From Sphingomonadales bacterium (GTDB lineage Bacteria; Pseudomonadota; Alphaproteobacteria; Sphingomonadales; Sphingomonadaceae): a DNA stretch of 64,000 bases. Both the position numbers and the translations under genes were made by a program. The notes beneath the pieces are model-generated. The model ran no database searches and was not told the origin of the DNA. It worked only from the letters and a program-made list of their open reading frames with translations. Position 1 is the first letter of the stretch. Each line of letters starts with the position of its first letter. Positions 25,063 to 36,343 of this stretch are shown here, in pieces. Location of the stretch: NCBI GenBank assembly GCA_027486415.1, contig JAIXPC010000002.1, positions 1-64,000 of the forward strand, written 5' to 3'.

Positions 25063-25985
25063 GGCAGCAGCAACCGATCGGCGACCAGCGCACCAAACAG
25101 GCAAGCAAGATAGAGCAGGCTGAACTTGAACAGCTGCTTTTCCGCCGCCATCTGCGCCGGAGCTTCCGCCGTGCTGCGCGCAACCTTCACGGCCATCCAC
25201 AGGAAGATGGCGCCCAGTGTGATCGCCGTGCCCCCATAGGCCCAATCGGTCAGCCCCATCAGCGTCGGCGCGATGGTGACGGGCACCAGCAACAGTGAAT
25301 AGCCGAGAATCTGGCGACGGGTTTCCTTCAGCCCGTGGGTAACGGGCAGCATCGGCACGCCGGCCTTGGCGTAATCCGCCTCCATGAACAGCGCGAGCGC
25401 CCAGAAGTGCGGCGGCGTCCACAGGAAGATGATGGCAAACAGGATCCACGCCAGCATCGGCGTGTCGCCGGTGACGGCGGCCCAGCCGCAAATCACCGGG
25501 AACGCGCCGGCGGCCCCGCCGATGACAATATTCTGCGGCGTCCGGCGCTTGAGCCAGGCGGTATAGACGACGACATAGAACAGGATGGAGACTGCCAGCC
25601 ACGCCGCCGCGACCCAGTTGAGCGCGAGGCCCATCACGGCGACCGAACCGGTGCCGAGGATGACGCCAAAGGCCAGCGCTTCCGGCTTTTGCAGCTTGCC
25701 TGCCGGCAGCGGGCGCTTGGCGGTGCGCTTCATCAGCGCATCGATATCGGCTTCATACCATTGGTTGAGCGCGCCGGCGGCGCCAGCGGCCACGGCGATG
25801 CACAGGATGCCGGTGAAGGCGAGAAACGGATGCAATGCGCCCGGTGCAGCCACCATCGCGCAGGCGGCGGTGAAGATCACCAGCGTCATCACCCGCGGCT
25901 TCAGCAGGGCGAAATAATCGCGCCAGTCCGCCAGCAGGGGCGTTGGCACCCCCGAAACGGATTCAGCATTGCCGTAACTGTTCAT
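25059..25985 (-). CDS. ctaB: Protoheme IX farnesyltransferase (heme O synthase)
   Basis: A 308-residue UbiA-superfamily prenyltransferase with about nine membrane segments. LLKPRVMTLVIFTA, the first Asp-rich motif NQWYEADIDALMKRTAKRP, the YTAWLKRRTPQNIVIGGAAGAFP segment and WTPPHFWALAL are all diagnostic of heme O synthase. It farnesylates heme b to heme O on the way to heme A for the aa3 oxidase. It follows ctaD by 54 bases on the same strand. Confidence 0.97.
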   Translation of the reverse strand: MNSYGNAESVSGVPTPLLADWRDYFALLKPRVMTLVIFTAACAMVAAPGALHPFLAFTGILCIAVAAGAAGALNQWYEADIDALMKRTAKRPLPAGKLQKPEALAFGVILGTGSVAVMGLALNWVAAAWLAVSILFYVVVYTAWLKRRTPQNIVIGGAAGAFPVICGWAAVTGDTPMLAWILFAIIFLWTPPHFWALALFMEADYAKAGVPMLPVTHGLKETRRQILGYSLLLVPVTIAPTLMGLTDWAYGGTAITLGAIFLWMAVKVARSTAEAPAQMAAEKQLFKFSLLYLACLFGALVADRLLLP

Positions 25986-26039
25986 GACATCTGGCCTGAA
26001 AGGGGCAGGGCCAATGGCCCCACCCCCGGTTTGCCGGCC

Positions 26040-28692
<2,653 letters not shown>

Positions 28693-28712
28693 GATGCCTC
28701 TGGCGTGAAACG

Positions 28713-28728
28713 GGCGGACTCATCCGCC
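28713..28728 (-). other. Small hairpin in ctaC leader
   Basis: GGCGGA (28713-28718) pairs perfectly with TCCGCC (28723-28728) around CTCA, 21 bases upstream of the ctaC start codon. It is short but very close to the ribosome binding region of the first oxidase gene, so it could affect translation or message stability. No clear promoter hexamers can be assigned in the 107-base gap. Confidence 0.35.
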
Positions 28729-28799
28729 AAATGACGTACTTCTATGCCGCGCTGCACCGCAACACGCAAGGGTGAAACACCATGCAGGGTGATGCCAAA

Positions 28800-29624
28800 T
28801 CAAGGCGTAAGGCTAGCAAATGCGGCAGTCTCACGCTTCATTTGCGCGGCAACGGCCTGCGGCACATCCTGGCCTTGCAGCATTCCGGCGTTCCACACCG
28901 CCACATATTCAAGGCCGTCGGCGATGCTGTGATCGCGGCCGTAATTCAGCACCTGCTTGATGCCGGTGATGGCCAGCGGCGACTTGGCAGCAATCTCGCG
29001 CGCCATGGCTTGGGCTGCGGCCAGCGCGGCTTCGTGGCTGTCCTCCACCCTGTTAACAAAGCCCCATTTCGCGGCTTCGACGGCGGGGAAGCGCCGCCCG
29101 GTGTAGGCCAGTTCGCGCACCAGCCCCTGCGGCAGGAGATGGGGAATGCGCTGCAGCGTGCCGACATCCGCAACGATGGCGATGTTGATTTCCTGGATGG
29201 TGAAAAATGCGTCTTCGGTGCAGATGCGGATATCGCAGGCCGTCACCAGATCGACGCCGCCGCCGATACAGCCGCCCTGCGTGACGGCGATCACAGGCAC
29301 ACGGCAATTGTCGATGACGTTGAAGCTTTCCTGCAGTTCCTTGACGTGCCGCCGGAACGCTTCACGCTGGCGGCCGAGATCGGCTCCGGATTTGCCCAGC
29401 ACGTTGGTGCCGGCCCAGTTGAGATCGAGCCCGGCGGTGAAATGCTTGCCCGTGGAGGCAAGGATCACGCAGCGCACCGACATGTCGTCGGCGATGGCAT
29501 GGAACACCCTGACCATTTCCGGCCAGAAATCCTTGTTCATCGTGTTGAGTTCGGCCGGTCGGTTGAGCGTGATGCGGGCAATCCCGTCGGCATCGACGCG
29601 ATATTCCATGGTGGTCAGTTCCAT
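28800..29624 (-). CDS. Crotonase, delta(3,5)-delta(2,4)-dienoyl-CoA isomerase-like
   Basis: A 274-residue enoyl-CoA hydratase/isomerase family protein. FTAGLDLNW and [17 protein letters not shown] form the oxyanion hole and CoA site. The acids at Asp125, Glu145 and Asp153 have exactly the spacing (20 and 8) of Asp176, Glu196 and Asp204 in rat dienoyl-CoA isomerase, and the stretch [13 protein letters not shown] matches that enzyme. It probably helps oxidise unsaturated fatty acids. GGAGG lies six bases before the ATG. It is divergent from the 2Fe-2S gene, 29 bases apart. Confidence 0.9.
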   Translation of the reverse strand: MELTTMEYRVDADGIARITLNRPAELNTMNKDFWPEMVRVFHAIADDMSVRCVILASTGKHFTAGLDLNWAGTNVLGKSGADLGRQREAFRRHVKELQESFNVIDNCRVPVIAVTQGGCIGGGVDLVTACDIRICTEDAFFTIQEINIAIVADVGTLQRIPHLLPQGLVRELAYTGRRFPAVEAAKWGFVNRVEDSHEAALAAAQAMAREIAAKSPLAITGIKQVLNYGRDHSIADGLEYVAVWNAGMLQGQDVPQAVAAQMKRETAAFASLTP

Positions 29625-29653
29625 CGCGGCCTCCTCGCAGCTATGGACTAGGG

Positions 29654-30175
29654 ATGACCAAGTTCACGGTGAACGGCAATCCTGTCGAATTTCTGATGCC
29701 GCCCGACACGCCGCTGTTGTGGGCGCTGCGCGATGCCGCCGGGCTGACCGGCACGAAATATGGCTGCGGTGCCGGTTTGTGCGGCGCGTGCACCGTTCAT
29801 GTCGATGGCAAGGCGACGCGCAGCTGCCAGGTGGCGATCGCCGATCTGGAAGGCACCTTCGTTACCACCATCGAAGGCCTGTCCGACAATCGCGATCACC
29901 CGTTGCAGCAGGCGTGGATCGCAGCGCAAGTGCCGCAGTGCGGCTACTGCCAGTCGGGCATGATCATGGCAGCAGCGGCGCTGCTGAAAGACACGCCGCG
30001 CCCGTCAGACGAGGATATCGACGCCGCCATCACCAACCTGTGCCGCTGCGGCACCTACAACCGCATCCGCAAGGCGATCCACATGGCTGCCGATGGCCGC
30101 ATCGATGCCGGCGTGCCGGGGCCGGACGCCAATGCCGGCGAGGCCGCCACACGCGCGCCCAGTCTGAGGGATTAG
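29654..30175 (+). CDS. (2Fe-2S)-binding subunit of a xanthine oxidase-family enzyme
   Basis: A 173-residue two-cluster iron-sulphur protein. The plant-type 2Fe-2S ligands are Cys38, 43, 46 and 58 ([13 protein letters not shown]); the helical C-terminal cluster uses Cys97, 100, 131 and 133 ([20 protein letters not shown]). This is the small subunit of molybdenum hydroxylases, closest in layout to isoquinoline 1-oxidoreductase alpha (IorA). No molybdopterin-binding large subunit follows; the next gene is convergent and unrelated. The catalytic partner must be encoded elsewhere or the protein acts alone. It overlaps the DsrE gene by four bases. Confidence 0.9.
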   Translation: MTKFTVNGNPVEFLMPPDTPLLWALRDAAGLTGTKYGCGAGLCGACTVHVDGKATRSCQVAIADLEGTFVTTIEGLSDNRDHPLQQAWIAAQVPQCGYCQSGMIMAAAALLKDTPRPSDEDIDAAITNLCRCGTYNRIRKAIHMAADGRIDAGVPGPDANAGEAATRAPSLRD

Positions 30176-30711
30176 AACGGGTTCAGCGTGTAGCCGCGCT
30201 GCTGATAGATGGCATGGGCGGTGATCGCCGAAAGCGACATCTTCACGCCGGGGATCAGATCGGCCTTGCTGATCTTCTGGCCCATCGCCGTCTGACCGCA
30301 CAGATAGATTTCAACCCCGGCGCCCAAGAGTTTCTGCACGGCATTCAGGCTGCCGTTGGTCTTGCCGCCGCTGCGGGCCTCATAGACTTCGGGCTTCAGA
30401 AGGTCCTGCGCCGCCGGGCCGTGGGCGATCAGCACGATCTTCACCTTGTCCTTCGGCACGCCGGCGGCAACATGCATGTTGAGCGTGCGGGCCGCCGTTT
30501 CGATCTGGCGGCTGAGCGTGCCGGGTTCGGCGCGGGCGGCAAGATCAAAGGCGATCTTGAAGCTGGCACCCTTCGGCAGCGGCAGGTCACTTTCGACCGG
30601 CGCGATCGGGCCGACATCGGGCAGCACCGGGCCAGGCACGAACCCTTCCCGCGACTGCGCCAGCGCCGGCGTCGCCGCCAGGAGGGTGAGGAGGACGGCA
30701 GAACGCAGCAT
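30172..30711 (-). CDS. Exported DsrE-like protein (copy A)
   Basis: A 179-residue protein with a signal peptide ([18 protein letters not shown]) and a DsrE/YchN-like fold: [29 protein letters not shown], and [25 protein letters not shown] with a lone conserved Cys. It ends in GYTLNPF, exactly like the next gene. DsrE-family proteins handle sulphur transfer or sulphide oxidation, normally in the cytoplasm; export is the unusual point. ATG at 30711 is required by the signal peptide. It lies 11 bases after copy B on the same strand. Confidence 0.85.
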   Translation of the reverse strand: MLRSAVLLTLLAATPALAQSREGFVPGPVLPDVGPIAPVESDLPLPKGASFKIAFDLAARAEPGTLSRQIETAARTLNMHVAAGVPKDKVKIVLIAHGPAAQDLLKPEVYEARSGGKTNGSLNAVQKLLGAGVEIYLCGQTAMGQKISKADLIPGVKMSLSAITAHAIYQQRGYTLNPF

Positions 30712-30722
30712 TTGCGGGCCTT

Positions 30723-31238
30723 TCAGAACGGGTTCAGCGTGTAACCTTGCGCCTGCAATATTGCATGGGCGCTGCTGGCGGAAATGGCCAGTTCGACGCC
30801 CGGCAGCAAGTCGACCTTCTTCACGCCCATCGCGTTGGCGGCCTGCCCGCACACCAGAAAGCGAACGCCCCTGGCAAGCATTTCCTTCACCATCGCCTCA
30901 CTGGCGTTGGGGCCGCCATTGGTGCGCGCGGCGTAGACCTCTGGCCTCGTCAGCTCGACAATGGCCGGCCCGTGGACAACGACAGCCACCGCGACATCGC
31001 GCTCGGCCATGCCGTTCGCCACATGGCTGTTGATGAAGCGGGCGGCCGTTTCAAAACCGGGATTGCGCTTGCCCGGCGTCGCCGCCGTAACATCATAAAC
31101 GTGGCGAAGCACCATGCCCTTGGGGATAGCGACATCGGTTTCGACCGGCGTGTGCGTGCCAAAGCCCTTGAACACCGGCCCATCGGTGGCAGCAGCGGGC
31201 GCGGCGATCAGCGCCGCGATCAACAGCGCGGCGCGCAT
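30723..31238 (-). CDS. Exported DsrE-like protein (copy B)
   Basis: A 171-residue paralog of the neighbouring DsrE protein, with signal peptide MRAALLIAALIAAPAAA, the VAVVVHGPAIVELTRPEVYAAR strand-helix, and VRFLVCGQAANAMGVKKVDLLPGVELAISASSAH split across the Cys site. The C-terminal GYTLNPF is identical to copy A. The ATG shares one base with the nitronate monooxygenase stop (TGATG at 31236-31240), so the two genes are coupled. A shared role in periplasmic sulphur or thiol chemistry is inferred, not shown. Confidence 0.85.
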   Translation of the reverse strand: MRAALLIAALIAAPAAATDGPVFKGFGTHTPVETDVAIPKGMVLRHVYDVTAATPGKRNPGFETAARFINSHVANGMAERDVAVAVVVHGPAIVELTRPEVYAARTNGGPNASEAMVKEMLARGVRFLVCGQAANAMGVKKVDLLPGVELAISASSAHAILQAQGYTLNPF

Positions 31239-32191
31239 CAGCCGAAATTCCGCAGGCTCTTCAGAGTCGATTCGGCCTCGGCCACCGTGCGCCGCACGAT
31301 CTCGCCCGCCGGCAGCACCTCGGTGATGCCGCCGCCGCCCTGCCCGGCTGCCAGGCACTGGGTTTCGGGGATGACGTCCAGCACCCCGGCAATCGGGCCA
31401 AGGCGATTGAGCTGCACCGATTCCGCCACTTGGGCTGCGAACGGCTTGGCATCGCGATTGTCGAAATTGCGGTTCGAATCGTTGACGATGGCGCGCAGCG
31501 TCTTGCCGGTGAACACCTTGCTCACCACCGTGTCGCTCTCGCTCATGCCGACAATGGCATCCTTGTATTTCTGCCCGGCATGCGCCTCGTGACTGGCAAT
31601 GAAGCGCGTGCCCATCCACACGCCGACACAGCCGAACGCCAGCGCCGCGGCAAGGCCCCGCCCATCGAACAGACCGCCCGCCGCCACCACGGGAATATCC
31701 ACCGCATCGACGCACTGCGGCCACAGCGCCACCGAAGCGACGCTGCCGGTGTGGCCGCCGCCTTCCGTGCCCTGCGCGATGATCACGTCACAACCGGCTT
31801 CTGCGGCTTTCACGGCGTGCTTCACGTTGCCGGCCATGCACATCACCACGACGCCGGCCGCCTTCAGCTCGTTGATGATCGCCACCGGCACGCCCAGGCC
31901 GGCGATGAAGGCCTTGGCACCGCCCTTGATGATCACGTCCACCGACGCGGTGAGCGTTTCCGGCTGCGCGGTGAGCAGATCGACGCCGAACGGCTTGTCG
32001 GTGAGATCCTTCACCCGCGCCATCTGATCGGCAATGAACTTCGGCGGCAGGCCGGCCATGCCCAGTGAGCCGAAGCCGCCGGCCTCGCTCACCGCGGCGC
32101 AAACCTCGGCATAGGACACGCCGCCCATCCCGGCGAGCAGGACGGGATGTTCGACAGCAAGAAGATCACAGATTGGCGTATGGATGGTCAT
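31238..32191 (-). CDS. Nitronate monooxygenase family FMN enzyme
   Basis: A 317-residue TIM-barrel flavoprotein of the NMO/2-nitropropane dioxygenase family. Visible segments are HPVLLAGMGGVSYAEVCAAVSEAGGFG, FGVDLLTAQPE, GCDVIIAQGTEGGGHTG (FMN phosphate loop) and IPVVAAGGLFDGRGLAAALAFGCVGVWMGTRF split over the second phosphate-binding loop. It may oxidise nitronates or act as a related reductase. ATG at 32191 has GGGGGA six bases upstream, preferred over the TTG one codon earlier. It starts the DsrE pair's operon. Confidence 0.9.
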   Translation of the reverse strand: MTIHTPICDLLAVEHPVLLAGMGGVSYAEVCAAVSEAGGFGSLGMAGLPPKFIADQMARVKDLTDKPFGVDLLTAQPETLTASVDVIIKGGAKAFIAGLGVPVAIINELKAAGVVVMCMAGNVKHAVKAAEAGCDVIIAQGTEGGGHTGSVASVALWPQCVDAVDIPVVAAGGLFDGRGLAAALAFGCVGVWMGTRFIASHEAHAGQKYKDAIVGMSESDTVVSKVFTGKTLRAIVNDSNRNFDNRDAKPFAAQVAESVQLNRLGPIAGVLDVIPETQCLAAGQGGGGITEVLPAGEIVRRTVAEAESTLKSLRNFG

Positions 32192-32250
32192 CAATCGTCC
32201 CCCTGCCCGTCAGCGACGGCGCTTGCACCTTTCCCGCGTGGCGGGACGGA

Positions 32251-33687
32251 TTATTCCGCAGCCTGGGCTTCACCCCAGCCAATGATCGCTTTCACTTCCA
32301 GGAAATCGGCAAAGGCGTGATCGCCCCATTCGCGGCCATTGCCCGACTGCTTGTAGCCGCCGAACGGCGCCATGAGGTCAAGGCCCGCCTGGTTGACGTT
32401 GACCTGGCCGGCGCGCAGCTGGCGGGCGACCTGCTTCGCGTGTTCCGGCTCACCCTGCACATAGGCGGCGAGGCCATAGACGGTGTCGTTGCCGATCGCG
32501 ATGGCCTGTTCCTCGCTGTCATAGGGCAGCATGGCCAGCACCGGGCCAAAGATTTCCTCGCGGGCGATCGTCATGTCGTTGGTGACGTCGGCAAAGATCG
32601 TCGGCTTGACGAAATAGCCCTTGTCGAGGCCCTCCGGTCGACCGGGGCCGCCGGCGACCAGCGTGGCGCCTTCCTTGATGCCAGTCTCGATCAGGCCCTG
32701 GATCTTGTTCCACTGGGTCTCGCTCACCACCGGGCCCATGGCGCTGTTGCCGTTGGGATCACCCACCGTGGTGGCTTCGGCGACCTGCTTGGCGATGGCG
32801 GCGGCTTCCGCCATCTTGCCGCGCGGCACCAGCATGCGGGTCGGGGCATTGCAGCTCTGGCCCGAATTCATCATCACGCTCTGCACGCCGCCGGTCACCG
32901 CCTTCACCAGATCGGCATCGGGCAGCACGATGTTGGGCGACTTGCCGCCAAGTTCCTGCGCCACGCGCTTGACGGTGTCGGCAGCATTCTTGGCAACGGC
33001 GATGCCGGCGCGGGTCGAGCCGGTGAAGCTGACCATGTCGACATCGGGGTGGCCCGACAGCGCGGTACCCACACCCGGCCCGTCGCCGTTGACGAGGTTG
33101 AACACGCCGGCCGGCACACCGGCAGCATGCAGGATCTCTGTCCACAGATACGCGCTGAACGGCGCGATTTCCGACGGCTTCAGCACCATCGTGCAGCCAA
33201 CGGCCAGCGCCGGCGCGACCTTGCAGGCGATCTGGTTGATCGGCCAGTTCCACGGCGTGATGAAGGCGCAGACGCCGATCGGCTCCTTGGTGATCAGGGT
33301 GGTGCCCTTGAGCTCGTCGAACTTGTAGTTTTTCAGCACCTCAATGGCGGTGCCGATATGGCCGATGCCAAGCGCGGCCTGCGCCTGGTTCGACAGCCAG
33401 GCCGGCGCACCCATTTCCTCGGTAATGGCGGCCGCGATGTCGTTGTAACGCTTCTGATATTCGCCGGCGATGGCACCCAAAAGTTCGATGCGTTCCTTGA
33501 CGCTGCTGCGGCTGAAGCTGGCAAAGGCCGCCTTGGCCGCTGCAACGGCGCGATCGACATCGGCGGCGCTGCCGATGTTGATGCGGCCCGCCACCTCCTC
33601 GGTGGCCGGATTGATAACGTCGAGCGGATTGGCAACGGCCGGTTCGACCCATTCGCCGCCAATGTAGAACTTGGTGTAATCGCGCAT
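32251..33687 (-). CDS. Aldehyde dehydrogenase family protein
   Basis: A 478-residue NAD(P)-dependent aldehyde dehydrogenase. TPWNWP with Asn147, VSFTGSTRAG (cofactor glycines), AQELGGKSPNIV with the general base Glu245, and NSGQSCNAPTRM with catalytic Cys279 are all intact. The EIFGPVLA and PFGGYKQSGNGREWG segments are typical. Substrate is not readable; it is close to broad aldehyde or semialdehyde dehydrogenases. It is 59 bases upstream of the nitronate monooxygenase gene, possibly one transcript. Confidence 0.93.
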   Translation of the reverse strand: MRDYTKFYIGGEWVEPAVANPLDVINPATEEVAGRINIGSAADVDRAVAAAKAAFASFSRSSVKERIELLGAIAGEYQKRYNDIAAAITEEMGAPAWLSNQAQAALGIGHIGTAIEVLKNYKFDELKGTTLITKEPIGVCAFITPWNWPINQIACKVAPALAVGCTMVLKPSEIAPFSAYLWTEILHAAGVPAGVFNLVNGDGPGVGTALSGHPDVDMVSFTGSTRAGIAVAKNAADTVKRVAQELGGKSPNIVLPDADLVKAVTGGVQSVMMNSGQSCNAPTRMLVPRGKMAEAAAIAKQVAEATTVGDPNGNSAMGPVVSETQWNKIQGLIETGIKEGATLVAGGPGRPEGLDKGYFVKPTIFADVTNDMTIAREEIFGPVLAMLPYDSEEQAIAIGNDTVYGLAAYVQGEPEHAKQVARQLRAGQVNVNQAGLDLMAPFGGYKQSGNGREWGDHAFADFLEVKAIIGWGEAQAAE

Positions 33688-33766
33688 GTCAGCCTCCCCA
33701 GCTGTCGGAACCCGAGGGTTGTAACACGCGAGGCGGGCGATTCGGCGCTTGGGCTTTTTGAGGGGG

Positions 33767-35041
33767 CTATTTCGCCGGCAGCAGCAATTCCACCGCCGCC
33801 GCCATGCTCTCCACGCCCGTCGCGATGGTCGGTGCGGGATCGGGCGCCCAGCCGCTGTTGTGCAGGCTCGGCACCGGCGAGCCGCCGGCCTTGGCCGCTT
33901 CCCACTGCGCCTTGCCGACGCCGCCCAGCCACCAGATCACCGATGGCACCTTGGCCTCCAGCCCGAAATACTGGAAATCCTCCGACGCCATCGACGGATC
34001 GAGATCAACCACCCGGTCCTTGCCCAGCTTCGCCTCGAACTGCGCCTTCAGCCGCGTCGCCAGCGGCGTGTCGTTCAGGGTCGGCGGGCCGAACTCGCCA
34101 CCCTTGAACACCGGCAGCAGCCTTTCCGGCATGCCGGCCGCGATCGCCTCCCCGGTGGCCACGCGCTTGATGGCGTCGATGAGCTTTTGCTGCTGGGCGG
34201 GATCATAGCTGCGGATGGTCAGCTGCAACGCCACCTCGTCGGGGATGATGTTGTGCTTGGTGCCACCATGGACGCTGCCCACGGTGATCACCGCCGGCTG
34301 GAACGGATCATTCTCGCGGGCAATGATCGTCTGCAGCGACGTGATGATGCGCCCCGCCAGCGTCACCGGGTCCTTCGTCGTCGCTGGATAGGCGCCGTGG
34401 CCGCCGATGCCGCGCACCGTGATGTCCATCGTGCTGATGATCGACAGGGCACGGAACAGCGGCACGCTCACCTGACCGGCGGGCAGCGTGCTGTTGTCAT
34501 GCAGGGCGATGGCGAAATTCGGCTTGGGGAAGCGGGCGTATAAATTGTCGGCCAGCATCTTCTGCGCGCCGCCGCCGGCTTCCTCGGCGGGCTGGCCCAC
34601 CATCACCACAGTGCCGCGCCAGCGCTTGCGGTTCTCGGCCAGCCATCGGACGGTGCCCACCCACACGGTCATGTGGATGTCGTGCCCGCAGGCGTGCATC
34701 ACCGGCGTCGTCGGGCCATTGTCATACTGGCCCATCGCCTGGCTGGCATAGGGCAGGCCAGTGGCTTCCTTCACCGGCAGCGCATCCATGTCGGCGCGGA
34801 TCAGCAACGTCGGGCCGGGGCCATTCTTCATCACGGCGACCACGCCGGTGCGGCCCACCTTTTCCGTGACGTCAAAGCCGGCGGCGCGTGCTTCGGCTGC
34901 CAGGATACCGGCGGAACGCACCTCGTGGAACGCCAGCTCCGGATGGGCGTGGAGATCCTTGTAAAGGGTGACGAGATCGACGGGTGCGGCCAGAGCCGGG
35001 GTGGCCACAGCCAGCAGCAGGCCGGCCAACAGGGTTTTCAT
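33767..35041 (-). CDS. Exported M20 amidohydrolase (copy B)
   Basis: A 424-residue secreted M20D peptidase/aminoacylase. Signal peptide MKTLLAGLLLAVATPALAAP, then DLHAHPELAFHEVRSAG, IRADMDALPV, HACGHDIHM (metal ligands), GQPAEEAGGGA with the catalytic Glu, and SMASEDFQYF. These match hippurate hydrolase and N-acyl-amino-acid amidohydrolases. The ATG at 35041 has GAGGAG eight bases upstream; the GTG at 35050 is too close to that site. It follows its paralog by 12 bases. Confidence 0.92.
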   Translation of the reverse strand: MKTLLAGLLLAVATPALAAPVDLVTLYKDLHAHPELAFHEVRSAGILAAEARAAGFDVTEKVGRTGVVAVMKNGPGPTLLIRADMDALPVKEATGLPYASQAMGQYDNGPTTPVMHACGHDIHMTVWVGTVRWLAENRKRWRGTVVMVGQPAEEAGGGAQKMLADNLYARFPKPNFAIALHDNSTLPAGQVSVPLFRALSIISTMDITVRGIGGHGAYPATTKDPVTLAGRIITSLQTIIARENDPFQPAVITVGSVHGGTKHNIIPDEVALQLTIRSYDPAQQQKLIDAIKRVATGEAIAAGMPERLLPVFKGGEFGPPTLNDTPLATRLKAQFEAKLGKDRVVDLDPSMASEDFQYFGLEAKVPSVIWWLGGVGKAQWEAAKAGGSPVPSLHNSGWAPDPAPTIATGVESMAAAVELLLPAK

Positions 35042-35053
35042 CGGGATCACTCC

Positions 35054-36343
35054 TCAACGCGATTTCGGCAGCAGCATCATCACGGCATCGGTCATGGTGG
35101 CGACGCCGGTGGCGATGGTGGGGGCGGGATCAGGCGCCCAGCGCGGGTTGTGCGGCCCAGGCAGCCTGGTGCCGTCCTTCTGCGCCTTGGCCCAAGCTTC
35201 GGCGTTCACCGCGCCCAGCGAATACATCACGGTCTGGATGCGCGGATCGGCGAGGCCAAACTGATTGTAATCCTCCGACGCCATCGACGGATTGCCTTCC
35301 AGCACCTTGTCGGGGCCGAGAGTCTTCTGGAACAGCGCCTTGATGCGGGTGGCGAGCGCGGTGGTGTTGATGGTCGGCTGGGTGCCGTTGGGGTCGACCG
35401 TCACCTCCGGGTAGAGGCTTTCGGGCAGGCCGGCGGCCATCGCCTCGCCGCGAGCGATGCGCCGGATACCGTCGAGCAATTTTGCCTGCACGCCGGCATC
35501 GAAACTGCGGACCGTCAATTGCAGGTGCACGCTTTCGCCGATGATATTGTGCTTGGTGCCGCCGTGGATGCTGCCCACCGTTACCACCGCCGGGCGGAAT
35601 GGGTCATTTTCCCTGGCCACCAGCGTCTGCAGGGCAATCACGATGCGGCTGGCCAGCACCACCGGGTCCTTGGCATCCTGCGGATAGGCACCGTGGCCGC
35701 CGACACCCTTCACCTCGATATCCACCGTGTCGGCCGCCGACGCATTGGCCGCCAGATTGACCTGCACGGTGCCAGCCGGGCCGGTGCCATCGTGCAGCGC
35801 CAACGCGTAATCGGGGCGGCCGAACCGGGCATAAAGCCCGTCGGCCAGCATGGCGCGGGCACCCTGGATGATCTCCTCAGCGGGCTGGGCGACCATCATC
35901 ACCGTGCCGCGCCACTTTGCCCTGTTTTCGGCCAGCAAGCGCACGACGCCGACCCATACGGCCATGTGGATATCATGGCCGCAGGCGTGCATCACGGGGG
36001 TTTCGGGGCCACCGTCATAGTGGCCGGTGGCCTGGCTGGCATAGGGCAGGCCGGTGATTTCCTTGACCGGCAGGGCATCCATGTCGGCCCGTACCAGCAC
36101 GGTCGGGCCGGGGCCATTCTTCATCACCGCCACGACGCCGGTGCGGCCGACCTTTTCGGTCACCTGCCAGCCGGCGGCACGCGCTTCGGCAGCCAGAATG
36201 CCGGCCGATCGCACCTCCTGAAAGCCCAGTTCGGGATGGGCGTGCAGATCCTTGTAGAGCGTCACCAGATCAACAGGTGCCGCCGTCGCTGGTGTCGCCA
36301 GCAGCGCCGCCGCTAGGCCAGCAGCGCGGAAAGTCCATCCCAT
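35054..36343 (-). CDS. Exported M20 amidohydrolase (copy A)
   Basis: A 429-residue tandem paralog of the next gene. Signal peptide about MGWTFRAAGLAAALLATPATA, then VDLVTLYKDLHAHPELGFQE, IRADMDALPV-equivalent VRADMDALPVKE, HACGHDIHMAVWVG, AQPAEEIIQGA and SMASEDYNQF. All metal and catalytic positions are kept, so both copies should be active, perhaps on different N-acyl or dipeptide substrates. Its first 31 bases overlap the 3' end of the TSUP gene, and it has GGGGGA upstream of the ATG at 36343. Confidence 0.92.
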   Translation of the reverse strand: MGWTFRAAGLAAALLATPATAAPVDLVTLYKDLHAHPELGFQEVRSAGILAAEARAAGWQVTEKVGRTGVVAVMKNGPGPTVLVRADMDALPVKEITGLPYASQATGHYDGGPETPVMHACGHDIHMAVWVGVVRLLAENRAKWRGTVMMVAQPAEEIIQGARAMLADGLYARFGRPDYALALHDGTGPAGTVQVNLAANASAADTVDIEVKGVGGHGAYPQDAKDPVVLASRIVIALQTLVARENDPFRPAVVTVGSIHGGTKHNIIGESVHLQLTVRSFDAGVQAKLLDGIRRIARGEAMAAGLPESLYPEVTVDPNGTQPTINTTALATRIKALFQKTLGPDKVLEGNPSMASEDYNQFGLADPRIQTVMYSLGAVNAEAWAKAQKDGTRLPGPHNPRWAPDPAPTIATGVATMTDAVMMLLPKSR

